A stretch of 51,610 nt of DNA from Planctomycetota bacterium (GTDB lineage Bacteria; Planctomycetota; UBA8742; UBA2392): the NCBI GenBank assembly GCA_015075515.1, contig JABTUE010000002.1:725478-777087 (forward strand), in the 5' to 3' direction. Below are positions 17,915 to 25,542 of this stretch, piece by piece (position 1 is the first letter of the stretch; each line of letters starts with the position of its first letter). The notes below the pieces were generated by a model. That model searched no databases and was not told the DNA's origin. It saw only the letters and a list, made by a program, of their open reading frames with translations. A program made the position numbers and the translations under genes.

Positions 17915-18844
17915 ATGAAGATTGTTCTGATTGCTCTGCTGTCCATGCTGGCCGGGCCGCTGTTTGCACAAAGCGTCGAAACCAACGTCGTCACCATTCC
18001 CAACTGCGCCGGAGAGTTCAAACTGCACCCCGGCGGCGATGTGCTCAAGGCCGGATGGGTCGGCGAACTCAAGCCTGACCAGTACCTGTCGTTCAAGGCC
18101 AACCGCGAACTCACGGACGCCGAACTGGAGCCGTTTCACAAGCTCACCATGTTGCAGGAGGTCAGGCTGGCCGGTGCCCGCGCCATCACCGACGCCGGAC
18201 TGGCGCACCTCAAGAGCCTGACATCCATCCGCGTGCTGGACCTGGAGGGCCTGAAGATCACTGACGCCGGCCTGGAATGCCTCAAGGACATGACGGCAAT
18301 GAAGCACCTGAACCTGTTTCTGTGCGTCAACATCAAGGACGCCGGGCTGGCGCACCTGTCGGGCATGAAGGCGATTGATTACCTGAACATCGGTGCCTGC
18401 GGTCTGCTGACTGACGCCGGTCTCAAGCACGTGGGCGCTTTGACCAGCCTGACGTTTCTGAATCTCGGCGTGCTGCCCAGAATCACCGACGCCGGGCTGG
18501 CGGAGATCAAGGGCCTGACAAAACTGGATTCGCTGCTGTTGACCGGCTGTAAACAGATCAGCGACAAGGGGCTGGCTCACCTGAAAGACCTGACCAAGCT
18601 GGAATACCTGACCCTGAACTCGCTTGCCCTGATCACCGACGCGGGGCTGGTGCACCTTAAGGGTCTTGCGGCCTTGAAGAACCTCGGGCTTGCTTCGTGC
18701 CCCGAGATCACTGACAAAGGTCTGACCCACCTCACCGGTCTGACCAAGTTGCGCAATCTGGACGTCACCAAGAGTCCGAAGATTACGGAAGCCGGGCTGG
18801 AGCCCCTGAAAAAAGCCCTGCCGGAGCTGAAGGTCAAACGCTAA
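17915..18844 (+). CDS. Exported leucine-rich repeat protein
   Basis: 309 residues. A signal peptide (MKIVLIALLSMLAGPLFAQS) suggests export, with cleavage near FAQ. The body is a run of about ten 24-residue LRRs of the cysteine-containing type, with the pattern ITDAGLxHLKxLTxLxxLxL (for example ITDAGLVHLKGLAALKNLGL). LRRs of this kind form a curved protein-binding surface. No catalytic domain or membrane anchor is seen, so it is likely a periplasmic or secreted binding protein. It is divergent from the TPR array and is followed by a remnant of a TPR-array gene on the other strand, so it sits inside or at the edge of that island. Partner unknown. Confidence 0.9.
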   Translation: MKIVLIALLSMLAGPLFAQSVETNVVTIPNCAGEFKLHPGGDVLKAGWVGELKPDQYLSFKANRELTDAELEPFHKLTMLQEVRLAGARAITDAGLAHLKSLTSIRVLDLEGLKITDAGLECLKDMTAMKHLNLFLCVNIKDAGLAHLSGMKAIDYLNIGACGLLTDAGLKHVGALTSLTFLNLGVLPRITDAGLAEIKGLTKLDSLLLTGCKQISDKGLAHLKDLTKLEYLTLNSLALITDAGLVHLKGLAALKNLGLASCPEITDKGLTHLTGLTKLRNLDVTKSPKITEAGLEPLKKALPELKVKR

Positions 18845-18853
18845 AGGCCCCGG

Positions 18854-18928
18854 TCACGTCGTGTCTTCGTCCAGTGGCGGCACACCCGCAGATTCGCAAC
18901 ACCGCAGCGCGGACGGGGCGGCCCGTAC
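18854..18928 (-). pseudogene. Remnant of a ninth TPR-array gene (C-terminal tail only)
   Basis: The minus strand reads ALRCCESAGVPPLDEDTT and then TGA at 18854-18856. This matches the end of the TPR-array proteins (for example REACARAGVPPLDE). Going upstream, an in-frame TGA closes the frame after 24 sense codons and no TPR sequence remains. It is too short for a gene. It is best read as the 3' end of a deleted family member, showing that the array once extended past the LRR gene or that a copy was carried here. Confidence 0.7.
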
Positions 18929-18961
18929 TCACACCCGGCTTTCAACATATGACTGGCGCGG

Positions 18962-18989
18962 TTGTAAGGCCGGCACCCGTTGCTACCGT
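18962..18989 (+). promoter_or_regulatory. Candidate promoter of the aldolase gene
   Basis: TTGTAA (18962-18967), a 16-base spacer, TACCGT (18984-18989), 20 bases before ATG 19010. Confidence 0.5.
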
Positions 18990-19009
18990 GCGGCAAACGG
19001 AGACCGACC

Positions 19010-19654
19010 ATGAAGTTCTTCATTGACACCGCTGACGTTGCCGAAATCAAGGAAGCCCACGCGCTGGGCATTCTGGACGGCGTCACGACCAACCCCTCGC
19101 TGATCAAGAAAAGCGGCCGGCCATTTGCAGAGGTCGCGCGCGAGATCTGCAAGCTGGTTTCGGGCCCGGTCAGCCTTGAGGTCACATCGGTGGACAGCAC
19201 GGGCATGCTCAAGGAAGCCGAGCAACTGGCCAAGTTCGGCGACAACGTGGTAATCAAACTGCCGTTGATCCCCGAAGGTCTGAAGGCCTGCAAGGTGCTG
19301 TCCAGCCAGGGCATCAAGACCAACGTGACACTGTGCTTTCAGCCGGTGCAGGCGCTGCTGGCCGCCAAGGCCGGCGCGACGTACATCAGCCCGTTTGTGG
19401 GCCGCCTGGATGACCTGGGCCAGGACGGCATGGAGATCATCCCGCAGATCCGGCAGATTTACGACAACTACGGGTTTGAAACCCAGATTCTGGTGGCCAG
19501 TATCCGCAACCCGATTCACGTGCTGGATGCCGCGCTGGCAGGCGCCGACGTGGCCACGATACCGTTCAGCGTGTTCAAGCAACTGGTGCACCACCCGCTG
19601 ACCGACAAGGGCCTGGCCCAGTTCCTGAAAGACTGGGAGAGCGTCAAGGCTTGA
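19010..19654 (+). CDS. fsa: Transaldolase-like fructose-6-phosphate aldolase (FSA/TalC family)
   Basis: 214 residues, the length of the short transaldolase/FSA family. It forms a TIM barrel with the Schiff-base lysine at K83 in NVVIKLPL. Other family marks are the start [22 protein letters not shown] (24-32), NVTLCF (105-110) and [10 protein letters not shown] (126-135). The enzymes either move a dihydroxyacetone unit (transaldolase) or cleave fructose 6-phosphate; the sequence alone does not decide which. A role in the non-oxidative pentose phosphate pathway fits the split transketolase at 43 kb. ATG 19010 is chosen because the family begins at MKFF; an in-frame start at 18980 lacks support. 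It appears to be transcribed alone. Confidence 0.93.
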   Translation: MKFFIDTADVAEIKEAHALGILDGVTTNPSLIKKSGRPFAEVAREICKLVSGPVSLEVTSVDSTGMLKEAEQLAKFGDNVVIKLPLIPEGLKACKVLSSQGIKTNVTLCFQPVQALLAAKAGATYISPFVGRLDDLGQDGMEIIPQIRQIYDNYGFETQILVASIRNPIHVLDAALAGADVATIPFSVFKQLVHHPLTDKGLAQFLKDWESVKA

Positions 19655-19680
19655 CTGTTTTCTCGATTCCGATAGACCGC

Positions 19681-19694
19681 GAATTGTGCAATTC
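19681..19694. repeat. Small inverted repeat between fsa and the U32 gene
   Basis: GAATTG-TG-CAATTC, 6-bp arms in the 132-base gap. Wider CGCGAA/TTCGCG arms surround it. It could be an operator for the U32 gene or a weak terminator after fsa; neither is proven. Confidence 0.3.
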
Positions 19695-19786
19695 CTCTTT
19701 CGCGCGGTGTGTGATTTGCTAGGCTTCGCGCTCCGGTTCGCAGAACGAAGTAGCGCAAGCTGGCGATCACGCCACCGAGCACGAAG

Positions 19787-22363
19787 ATGAGCGAAACTGC
19801 CACACAGCGGCCCGCGGCCGCCACACCCGCGAAAGTTCACAAGCCCGAACTGCTGGCCCCGGCCGGCTGTCTGGAGTCGTTTTTTGCCGCCATGCAGTAC
19901 GGCGCCGATGCCGTGTATCTGGGGCTCAAGAAATTCTCGGCCCGCGACAACGCCATCAACTTCAGCCTGGAAGATCTCGATGCCGCCGTGGGCCACGCCC
20001 ACGCCCTGGGCCGCAAGGTGTACGTGGCAATCAACACGATCGTGCAGCAGCACGAGTGGCCCGAACTGGTCGAAAACCTGGCGGTGTGCGAAGAACTTGG
20101 CGTTGACGCGATCATTCTGCAGGATCTGGGCGTGATGCGCGCCGTGCGCGAGAAATTCCCGCGCCTGAAATGGCACGCCAGCACGCAACTGCTGATCCAC
20201 AACCCCGAAGGCGCGCGCTATGCCCAGCGCAATGGCTTTGAGCGCGTGATCCTGGCCCGCGAACTGACATTGGCAGAAATCGAGGAAATCCGCCGCCAGG
20301 TGGACATCCAGCTTGAAACCTTTGTCCACGGCAGCCTGTGCTACAGCTACAGCGGCCTGTGCCTGTTCGCCAGCCAGGAACAGGGCCGCAGCGGCAATCG
20401 TGGCAAGTGCACCTACATCTGCCGCGACACGTTCCAAAGCCCCGACGGCGAAGCCAAGGCGTTTTCGATGCGCGACCTGTTCGCGCCCAACGAAGTGGGG
20501 CGACTGGCCGAACTGGGCGTGGCCAGTCTGAAAATCGAGGGCCGGCGCAAGGGGCCGCTGTACGTGGCGGCGGTCACCGACCTGTACCGGCGTGTCCTGG
20601 ACGGGACGGAAGTAGACATTCCCGAAGTTGAGCGCCGCCTGAAACTTATTTATTCGCGCGACACCACCACCTTGTTTCTGCACCGCAGCCACGGCAACGC
20701 CAAGGCCGCGGCGGACACCAGCGAATCGCAGCCTGCGGGACACTTTCTGGGCAAGGTCACGCGCGTGTTTCAGGACCGCGCGCACTTTGTGGCGGCCTGC
20801 GACTTTGAACGCCATGACGGCATCCTGTGGCGCCGCCGCGACCCGGCCCCCGACGACGAAGGCGTGCGCTTTGGCGTGGATCGCATCAACCTGGGCGGCA
20901 AGCGCGTGTTCACCGTTAAGGCCGGCGAAGAAGTCAGCATCAGCGTTCCGCCGGGCGTTCAGGTCGGCGACGAACTGCGGCTGGTAAGCAGCAACGCACT
21001 CAAGCGTCTTTACCCCGTGCCGGCCCCGCGCCGGTCGCTGCGGGCGCGACTGCCGGTGCGGGTGGACGTATCGCTCAAGGTTGACCCGGCAAGCGGCAGC
21101 CTGGATGAACTGGGCATGCCCGGCCGCGTCGAAATCATCGGGCGCGTGTGGGGCTTTGAACTGCGCCGCGAGTACCCGTGCAAGCTTCTGTTTGCCGACA
21201 GCCAGCCCCTGACGGAAGAACGCCTGCGGGAGTTCTTCGAGCGCCTGGGCAGCACGCGCTTTGAACTCAAGAGCTTCAGCGCCGTGATTCCTGCCGGTGT
21301 CTTCATCCCCGCCGGCGAAGTCAACGAGGCCCGCCGCCAGTTCTTTGTCGAACTGGACGAAGCCTTGGCCGCTTCACGCCGCAAGGTTGCGACCGCGGCG
21401 CTGGCCGATGTAAGCGCCGAACCGGCGGCCAAAACCGCGACAGAGGCTCCGCCCACAAAGTTCTCGGTGATGGTGGACCGTGCCGAATACATTGACGCCC
21501 TGCCGCTGGAGCACCTGGACGAAGTGGTGCTGGATGTCGGCCACGGCACCCGTGAGGGCGTGCTGGAGGCCTTTGACCGTCACGGCCCCAAGCTCCGCAT
21601 CGGCGTGCCCGTGATCCTGCGCGGCTGGACGGCGCCCATGGTCGCCAGCAAGCTGCGCGGCCTGTACGAGCTGGGGGCGCGGCGCTTTCAGGTCGCCAAC
21701 ATCGGCGGGTTTGAGTTCGTGGCCCGTGCCGCCGGCATCGAACGGCGAGCCAAGGTGGACACCACGCAACTGTTCCGGCGCGGCCGCCTGGGCACGCGCG
21801 CCGGCGTGGCGATCTTTGAGCCGCGCCTGCCTGAATTTGCCCGCGTCGGCATTGAACTGACCACAGACTGGCCGTGCTACGCCATGTCGCGCGAAACCGT
21901 GCGAAGTTGGCTGGAACAGGGCGCCTCGCGCGTCACTCTGTCGGTGGAAGACGGTATTGACAACCTGCGGCCGCTGCTGGGCGAGTTCGGCCGCGTCGCC
22001 GACGTCGTGGTCTACCAGGACACGCCGCTGTTCACCGCCGAAGTCTGCGTTCACGCCAACATGCTGGGGCATTGCCCCGGCCGCGCCAAATGCACCTTCC
22101 ACCAGATGGAAATGACCGCCCCCGACGGCCACCGCTATCTGGCCGTGGACAAGCACTGCCAGACCATCGTGCTGAACACCGAAGCCTATTGTCTGAGCCG
22201 CCGCCTGCGCGAACTGGAACAGGCCGGGGCCTTGCGTTTCCGGCTGGATTTTGTCAACCGCGGCTACACGCCCGACGAAATCCGCCGTGTCTGCGAACAG
22301 GTCATGAACGCCCAGCCCGTGGCCGCAACACACGAGGGCAACTGGCTGCGCGGCCTGCAATAG
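19787..22363 (+). CDS. Long U32-family protein (RlhA/TrhP-like RNA hydroxylation type)
   Basis: 858 residues. The N-terminal TIM-barrel half is a U32 domain: LLAPAGCLESFFAAMQYGADAVYLG (residues 22-46, split phrase) and the signature ETFVHGSLCYSYSGLC (177-192). Cys residues follow in NRGKCTYICRD. C185, C192, C208 and C212 resemble the Cys cluster used to hold an iron-sulfur centre in U32 proteins. Known relatives hydroxylate RNA (RlhA on 23S rRNA, TrhP on tRNA) or ubiquinone; 'peptidase' is a historical label. It is longer than E. coli RlhA. A middle domain fits DUF3656, and a second barrel-like half ends in another Cys group (CVHANMLGHCPGRAKC, then KHC). Its stop is 3 bases from the convergent cyclase gene. 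Confidence 0.88.
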   Translation: MSETATQRPAAATPAKVHKPELLAPAGCLESFFAAMQYGADAVYLGLKKFSARDNAINFSLEDLDAAVGHAHALGRKVYVAINTIVQQHEWPELVENLAVCEELGVDAIILQDLGVMRAVREKFPRLKWHASTQLLIHNPEGARYAQRNGFERVILARELTLAEIEEIRRQVDIQLETFVHGSLCYSYSGLCLFASQEQGRSGNRGKCTYICRDTFQSPDGEAKAFSMRDLFAPNEVGRLAELGVASLKIEGRRKGPLYVAAVTDLYRRVLDGTEVDIPEVERRLKLIYSRDTTTLFLHRSHGNAKAAADTSESQPAGHFLGKVTRVFQDRAHFVAACDFERHDGILWRRRDPAPDDEGVRFGVDRINLGGKRVFTVKAGEEVSISVPPGVQVGDELRLVSSNALKRLYPVPAPRRSLRARLPVRVDVSLKVDPASGSLDELGMPGRVEIIGRVWGFELRREYPCKLLFADSQPLTEERLREFFERLGSTRFELKSFSAVIPAGVFIPAGEVNEARRQFFVELDEALAASRRKVATAALADVSAEPAAKTATEAPPTKFSVMVDRAEYIDALPLEHLDEVVLDVGHGTREGVLEAFDRHGPKLRIGVPVILRGWTAPMVASKLRGLYELGARRFQVANIGGFEFVARAAGIERRAKVDTTQLFRRGRLGTRAGVAIFEPRLPEFARVGIELTTDWPCYAMSRETVRSWLEQGASRVTLSVEDGIDNLRPLLGEFGRVADVVVYQDTPLFTAEVCVHANMLGHCPGRAKCTFHQMEMTAPDGHRYLAVDKHCQTIVLNTEAYCLSRRLRELEQAGALRFRLDFVNRGYTPDEIRRVCEQVMNAQPVAATHEGNWLRGLQ

Positions 22364-22366
22364 CGG

Positions 22367-23020
22367 CTATTTGGTCGGCGGGTAGTCCGCAATCCAAGCC
22401 TGCCGGGTGCCGCGCGGCGTGGTTTTGGCCTTGCGAAAACGCACCAGATGGGCGTCTTTGACCCGCGTGCGGAAGGCGTCGGAACACTGGATCTGGCCGT
22501 TTTCACCCAGGTCTTCGCCCAGTTTGCAGGCGACGTTCAGTTCCTGGCCGTATACGTCCTGGTCGCCGAACTTGAGCACACGGCCCCACCCCAGGCCGAT
22601 ACTCACCAGCACCTTTTCGGACTCGTCGCGGCTGATGTTGTAGGCGCTGGCCGCGTGCTGCATTGCAATCGCGCAGCGCAGGGCGCTTTGCGCGTTGCGG
22701 AAAATGACCAGCATGCTGTCGCCTTCGACCTTGAGCAGGATGCCGCCCATCTGTTCGATCACGGGGATGAACAGACGGAATGACTCGTAGATCACCTGCA
22801 GAAAGTGCGTGATCCCGAACGCCTCGGTGTTGCGCGAAAAACCGGCCAGGTCGGTGAACATCACGGCCCATTCTTCGCCGAAAAGTTCCCAGATCTGGGC
22901 GTCAATCTGCTGCTTGTCGCTGCCGGGACGCGCGCGCTCGGCCAGCAGCTTGTTCAGACGCTGCTGCATGGCCGGATAGGTGACGCTGTGCGTCAACGGC
23001 AAAAGGACGTGATTGAGCAT
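22367..23020 (-). CDS. Class III nucleotidyl cyclase (probable adenylyl cyclase)
   Basis: 217 residues from ATG 23020, made almost only of a cyclase catalytic domain. The metal-binding aspartates are D57 (FTDLAGFS) and D101 (KVEGDSML). The base-reading residues are K97 and D155 (DVYGQELN), the pair typical of adenylyl cyclases. The transition-state Asn is N162, but the usual Arg four residues later is K166 (LNVACKL), so the activity may be low or altered. No membrane segment, receiver or other sensor domain is present; the first 45 residues are short helices. TACAAT lies 6 bases before the ATG with no ribosome-binding site. A cAMP role is inference. Confidence 0.85.
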   Translation of the reverse strand: MLNHVLLPLTHSVTYPAMQQRLNKLLAERARPGSDKQQIDAQIWELFGEEWAVMFTDLAGFSRNTEAFGITHFLQVIYESFRLFIPVIEQMGGILLKVEGDSMLVIFRNAQSALRCAIAMQHAASAYNISRDESEKVLVSIGLGWGRVLKFGDQDVYGQELNVACKLGEDLGENGQIQCSDAFRTRVKDAHLVRFRKAKTTPRGTRQAWIADYPPTK

Positions 23021-23026
23021 CGCACG

Positions 23027-23032
23027 ATTGTA
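23027..23032 (-). promoter_or_regulatory. -10-like box of the cyclase gene (leaderless pattern)
   Basis: TACAAT on the minus strand, then CGTGCG and ATG 23020. The -35 is weak. Confidence 0.5.
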
Positions 23033-23066
23033 GGAACCACAAACGCCGCACGCACCCCCAACGGCT

Positions 23067-23792
23067 CTATCCGGCCGCCGGCCTTGCCACCAGGCCGCCA
23101 AAGCGCCGCACCCGCCGGTTGAAATCCTCAATCGCGGCATGCAGGTGTTCGGCGCGAAAGTCGGGCCACAGCGTGTCGGTCACATGAAACTCGGCATAGC
23201 TGACCTGCCACAGCAGAAAGTTGCTCAGGCGCATTTCGCCGGCGGTACGGATCACCAGGTCAGGCTCGGGCATCTGCGGCTGGTACAGGTGAGCCGCCAC
23301 GGTCGCTTCGTCAATGTCATCGGGCTTGAGGCGCCCCTGCTTGACGGCCTGGGCAATGCGCCGGGCGGCATCGGCAATTTCGGCCCGGCCGCCGTAGCTC
23401 AGCGCCAGGCACAGGTTGGTTTTCGGGTTGTCGGCGGTCATGCGGACGGTCTTGTCCAGTTCGCGCCGCACGTTGGCAGGCAGACGGTCAAGCCGGCCGA
23501 TGGCCGAAAAGCGCATCTGGTTGCGGATCAGCGTTTCGCGCTCGGCGGAGATAAAGCGCTTGAGCAGCCGCATCAGAAACTCGGTTTCCAGACGCGGCCG
23601 GCGCCAGTTTTCCTCGCTGAACGCATACAGTGTAAGCTGTTCCACGCCCAGTCTGGCGCATTCTTCGGCAATCGCGCGCACGCTTTCGGCACCGGCTTCG
23701 TGGCCCTTGATGCGGCGCATGCCGCGGGCCTCGGCCCAGCGGCCGTTGCCGTCCATGATGATGGCGATGTGTCGAGGAATGGCCGGGGGCAT
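23067..23792 (-). CDS. uppS: Undecaprenyl (polyprenyl) diphosphate synthase
   Basis: 241 residues from ATG 23792; GTG 23831 is a longer alternative, but the family begins at IPRHIAIIMDGNGRWA. This cis-prenyltransferase adds isopentenyl units to farnesyl diphosphate to make the lipid carrier for peptidoglycan. Visible motifs: IAIIMDGNGRWA with the catalytic Asp (about residues 9-20), GHEAGAESVR, LTLYAFSEENWRRP, and IRTAGEMRLSNFLLWQ with the diphosphate-binding Arg residues, then EFHVTDTLWPDF. Length is normal. It lies 70 bases behind a small membrane protein gene on the same strand. cdsA, the frequent neighbour, is not present. Confidence 0.96.
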   Translation of the reverse strand: MPPAIPRHIAIIMDGNGRWAEARGMRRIKGHEAGAESVRAIAEECARLGVEQLTLYAFSEENWRRPRLETEFLMRLLKRFISAERETLIRNQMRFSAIGRLDRLPANVRRELDKTVRMTADNPKTNLCLALSYGGRAEIADAARRIAQAVKQGRLKPDDIDEATVAAHLYQPQMPEPDLVIRTAGEMRLSNFLLWQVSYAEFHVTDTLWPDFRAEHLHAAIEDFNRRVRRFGGLVARPAAG

Positions 23793-23862
23793 CACACTCT
23801 CTGTGGCAAAGTAACGGTATGGTAGGGACACCGGCTCCCTATGGCAAGCACAGCCCGCACGG

Positions 23863-24267
23863 TCAGACCTTGGGCCGGTTCAGATAGGCCACCCAGCGCG
23901 GGCTGGGGCAGGGGCCGCCGGTGCCGCTGATTTCGCGGCCGCGGGTGCGGGCATCGCGCAACAGCAGGTACTCGCGCACCAATTCCCGGGTCTCAAACCG
24001 CGAAACAGGCCGGCGCATCAAGGCCTGGGCCACACGCACCCGAAACAACCGCGCCAGCCAGTACAGGGCAACCGTGCCCGCGGCGCCGATCAGCCCGTAG
24101 ACAAACCAGTAGCCTGCGGGCTGAACTTCCAGGCCTTCAATCAGTTCCACCGCCAGCAGCAGTTGTGCCCCCCACGCCGCCCCAAAACCCAGACAGGCGG
24201 CAAACAACAAGGCCGCGGCGGATGGTGTCGTCCCCGATGGTGTCCGTGTGGAAATCGCCACGCTCAT
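23863..24267 (-). CDS. Small protein with two membrane helices
   Basis: 134 residues. Hydrophobic segments lie at about residues 16-40 (AAALLFAACLGFGAAWGAQL) and 54-75 (WFVYGLIGAAGTVALYWLA). A basic, Arg-rich C-terminal half follows (VAQALMRRPVSRFETRELVR) and would be cytoplasmic. No family is recognised. It begins 19 bases after the stop of the SPFH gene and ends 70 bases before uppS, so all three may share a transcript. Membrane-linked SPFH proteins often have small membrane partners; that link is inference only. Confidence 0.75.
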   Translation of the reverse strand: MSVAISTRTPSGTTPSAAALLFAACLGFGAAWGAQLLLAVELIEGLEVQPAGYWFVYGLIGAAGTVALYWLARLFRVRVAQALMRRPVSRFETRELVREYLLLRDARTRGREISGTGGPCPSPRWVAYLNRPKV

Positions 24268-24286
24268 ACAGGCCCGCGGTATGCGC

Positions 24287-25420
24287 CTATGCCGTCACTT
24301 TCATCTTGCCGCCACAGTTCACGCAGAACTTGGCGTCGGGCAGGTTTTCGTGCTGACATTCCGGGCACTTGGGCTTGGTGCCCATCTTGAACCCGCAATC
24401 CGGGCAGAACTTGGCGTCGGCCTTGACGCTGACGCCGCAACTGGGACAGCGTTTTTCCACCAGCATGGCCTCGCCGCAATGGCTGCAGAAGCGTGAATCC
24501 TTTTCGTTCATGCCCTGGCACTTGGGGCAGGCCACATAGTTTTCGGGCTTCTTGCCCTGCTGCTGCAGCACCTGGGCCTGCTGCTGGTTGAGCTGGTTGA
24601 ACATCATGCCGGGCATCATCATGCCCATCATCATGCCCGCGGTGTTGCCGGTGCCGGGGTTCTTGGCCATGTCGCGCATGGCGTCGGCCATCTGGAACTG
24701 GGCGTACTTGGACGGATCGCCCAGCGCCCCCATGCTGGCGCGCTTGTCAATCGCCTTCTGCACTTCTTCGGGCAGGTTGAAGTTGTTGATGAAGAACTCG
24801 ACCAGTTCGATGCCGAACTTGGCCATGCTGGCGGCCAGGTGCGGCTTCATGGCCTCAGAGAACATCTTGTACTGGCCGGGCAGGTCCAGAATGGACTTGT
24901 CCTTCATGTTCGCGCCCAGCCAGTCGTTGACGTGGCTGACAATCAGGTCGCGCAGATAGTCTTCGATTTCGTCGGTGCGGTAGCTGTCGTCCTGGCCGAC
25001 GATGTTGTTGATGAACACCAGCGGCTCGCGAATCCGGATCGCAAACCGGCCGAACCCGCGGATACGCACGATGCCGAAATCGCTGTCGCGCAGCGCGATC
25101 GGTTCCTTGGTGCCCCACTTCAGGTCTGTGAAGACCTTGGTGTTGACAAAATACACCTCGGTGCGGATCGGCGACTTGAACCCCCAGGGCAGGCTCAGCA
25201 GCTTGGTAATCACCGGAATGTTCAGTGTCGTGATCGTGTGGCGACCGGGGCCGAACACGTCCGCGGCCTTGCCGCCGCAGCAGAACACAGCCACCTGGTT
25301 TTCGCGCACGATGCACTGGCCGCCCAGTTTGAACTCGGCGCTGCCGCGTTCAGGAATGCGGTGGCTGATTTCGTCGGCGCGGGTTTCCTGGTACTCGATG
25401 ATCTCTAGAAAGACGCTCAT
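24287..25420 (-). CDS. SPFH-domain protein with three C-terminal zinc ribbons (YdjI-like)
   Basis: 377 residues from ATG 25420, which has AGGAG upstream. Residues 1-230 are an SPFH/band-7 domain of the 'virion core protein' type (IPERGSAEFKLGGQCIVREN and FGPGRHTITTLNIPVIT are typical). A Met/Gly/Gln-rich stretch (GMMMGMMMPGMMFNQLNQQQ) follows at about 250-270. The end holds three zinc ribbons with paired CxxC motifs: CPKC/CSHC, CPSC/CPDC and CPEC/CVNC. B. subtilis YdjI has the same plan and works with membrane-stress (PspA-like) proteins. There is no membrane helix, so it may join the membrane through partners; the neighbouring two-helix protein is a candidate. Confidence 0.9.
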   Translation of the reverse strand: MSVFLEIIEYQETRADEISHRIPERGSAEFKLGGQCIVRENQVAVFCCGGKAADVFGPGRHTITTLNIPVITKLLSLPWGFKSPIRTEVYFVNTKVFTDLKWGTKEPIALRDSDFGIVRIRGFGRFAIRIREPLVFINNIVGQDDSYRTDEIEDYLRDLIVSHVNDWLGANMKDKSILDLPGQYKMFSEAMKPHLAASMAKFGIELVEFFINNFNLPEEVQKAIDKRASMGALGDPSKYAQFQMADAMRDMAKNPGTGNTAGMMMGMMMPGMMFNQLNQQQAQVLQQQGKKPENYVACPKCQGMNEKDSRFCSHCGEAMLVEKRCPSCGVSVKADAKFCPDCGFKMGTKPKCPECQHENLPDAKFCVNCGGKMKVTA

Positions 25421-25530
25421 GAGTTCTCCTGTGGTCCGCCGCAAATCCTAGCATCGGCCCCGGCGGCGTAGCATTCCAAAGCGGTGACAATCCTGTAAGC
25501 CCGCCCGCCACGCAATGTCGCGCGCCGTGG

Positions 25531-25536
25531 TATGCT
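25531..25536 (+). promoter_or_regulatory. -10-like box of uvrB (leaderless pattern)
   Basis: TATGCT, then CGGGCC and ATG 25543. No ribosome-binding site; the -35 region is poor. Confidence 0.5.
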
Positions 25537-25542
25537 CGGGCC

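Noticed and set aside
18983..20815. A 610-codon minus-strand open frame across fsa and the U32 gene
   Set aside because: It spans two well-supported genes and the gap between them; its composition is shadow-like.
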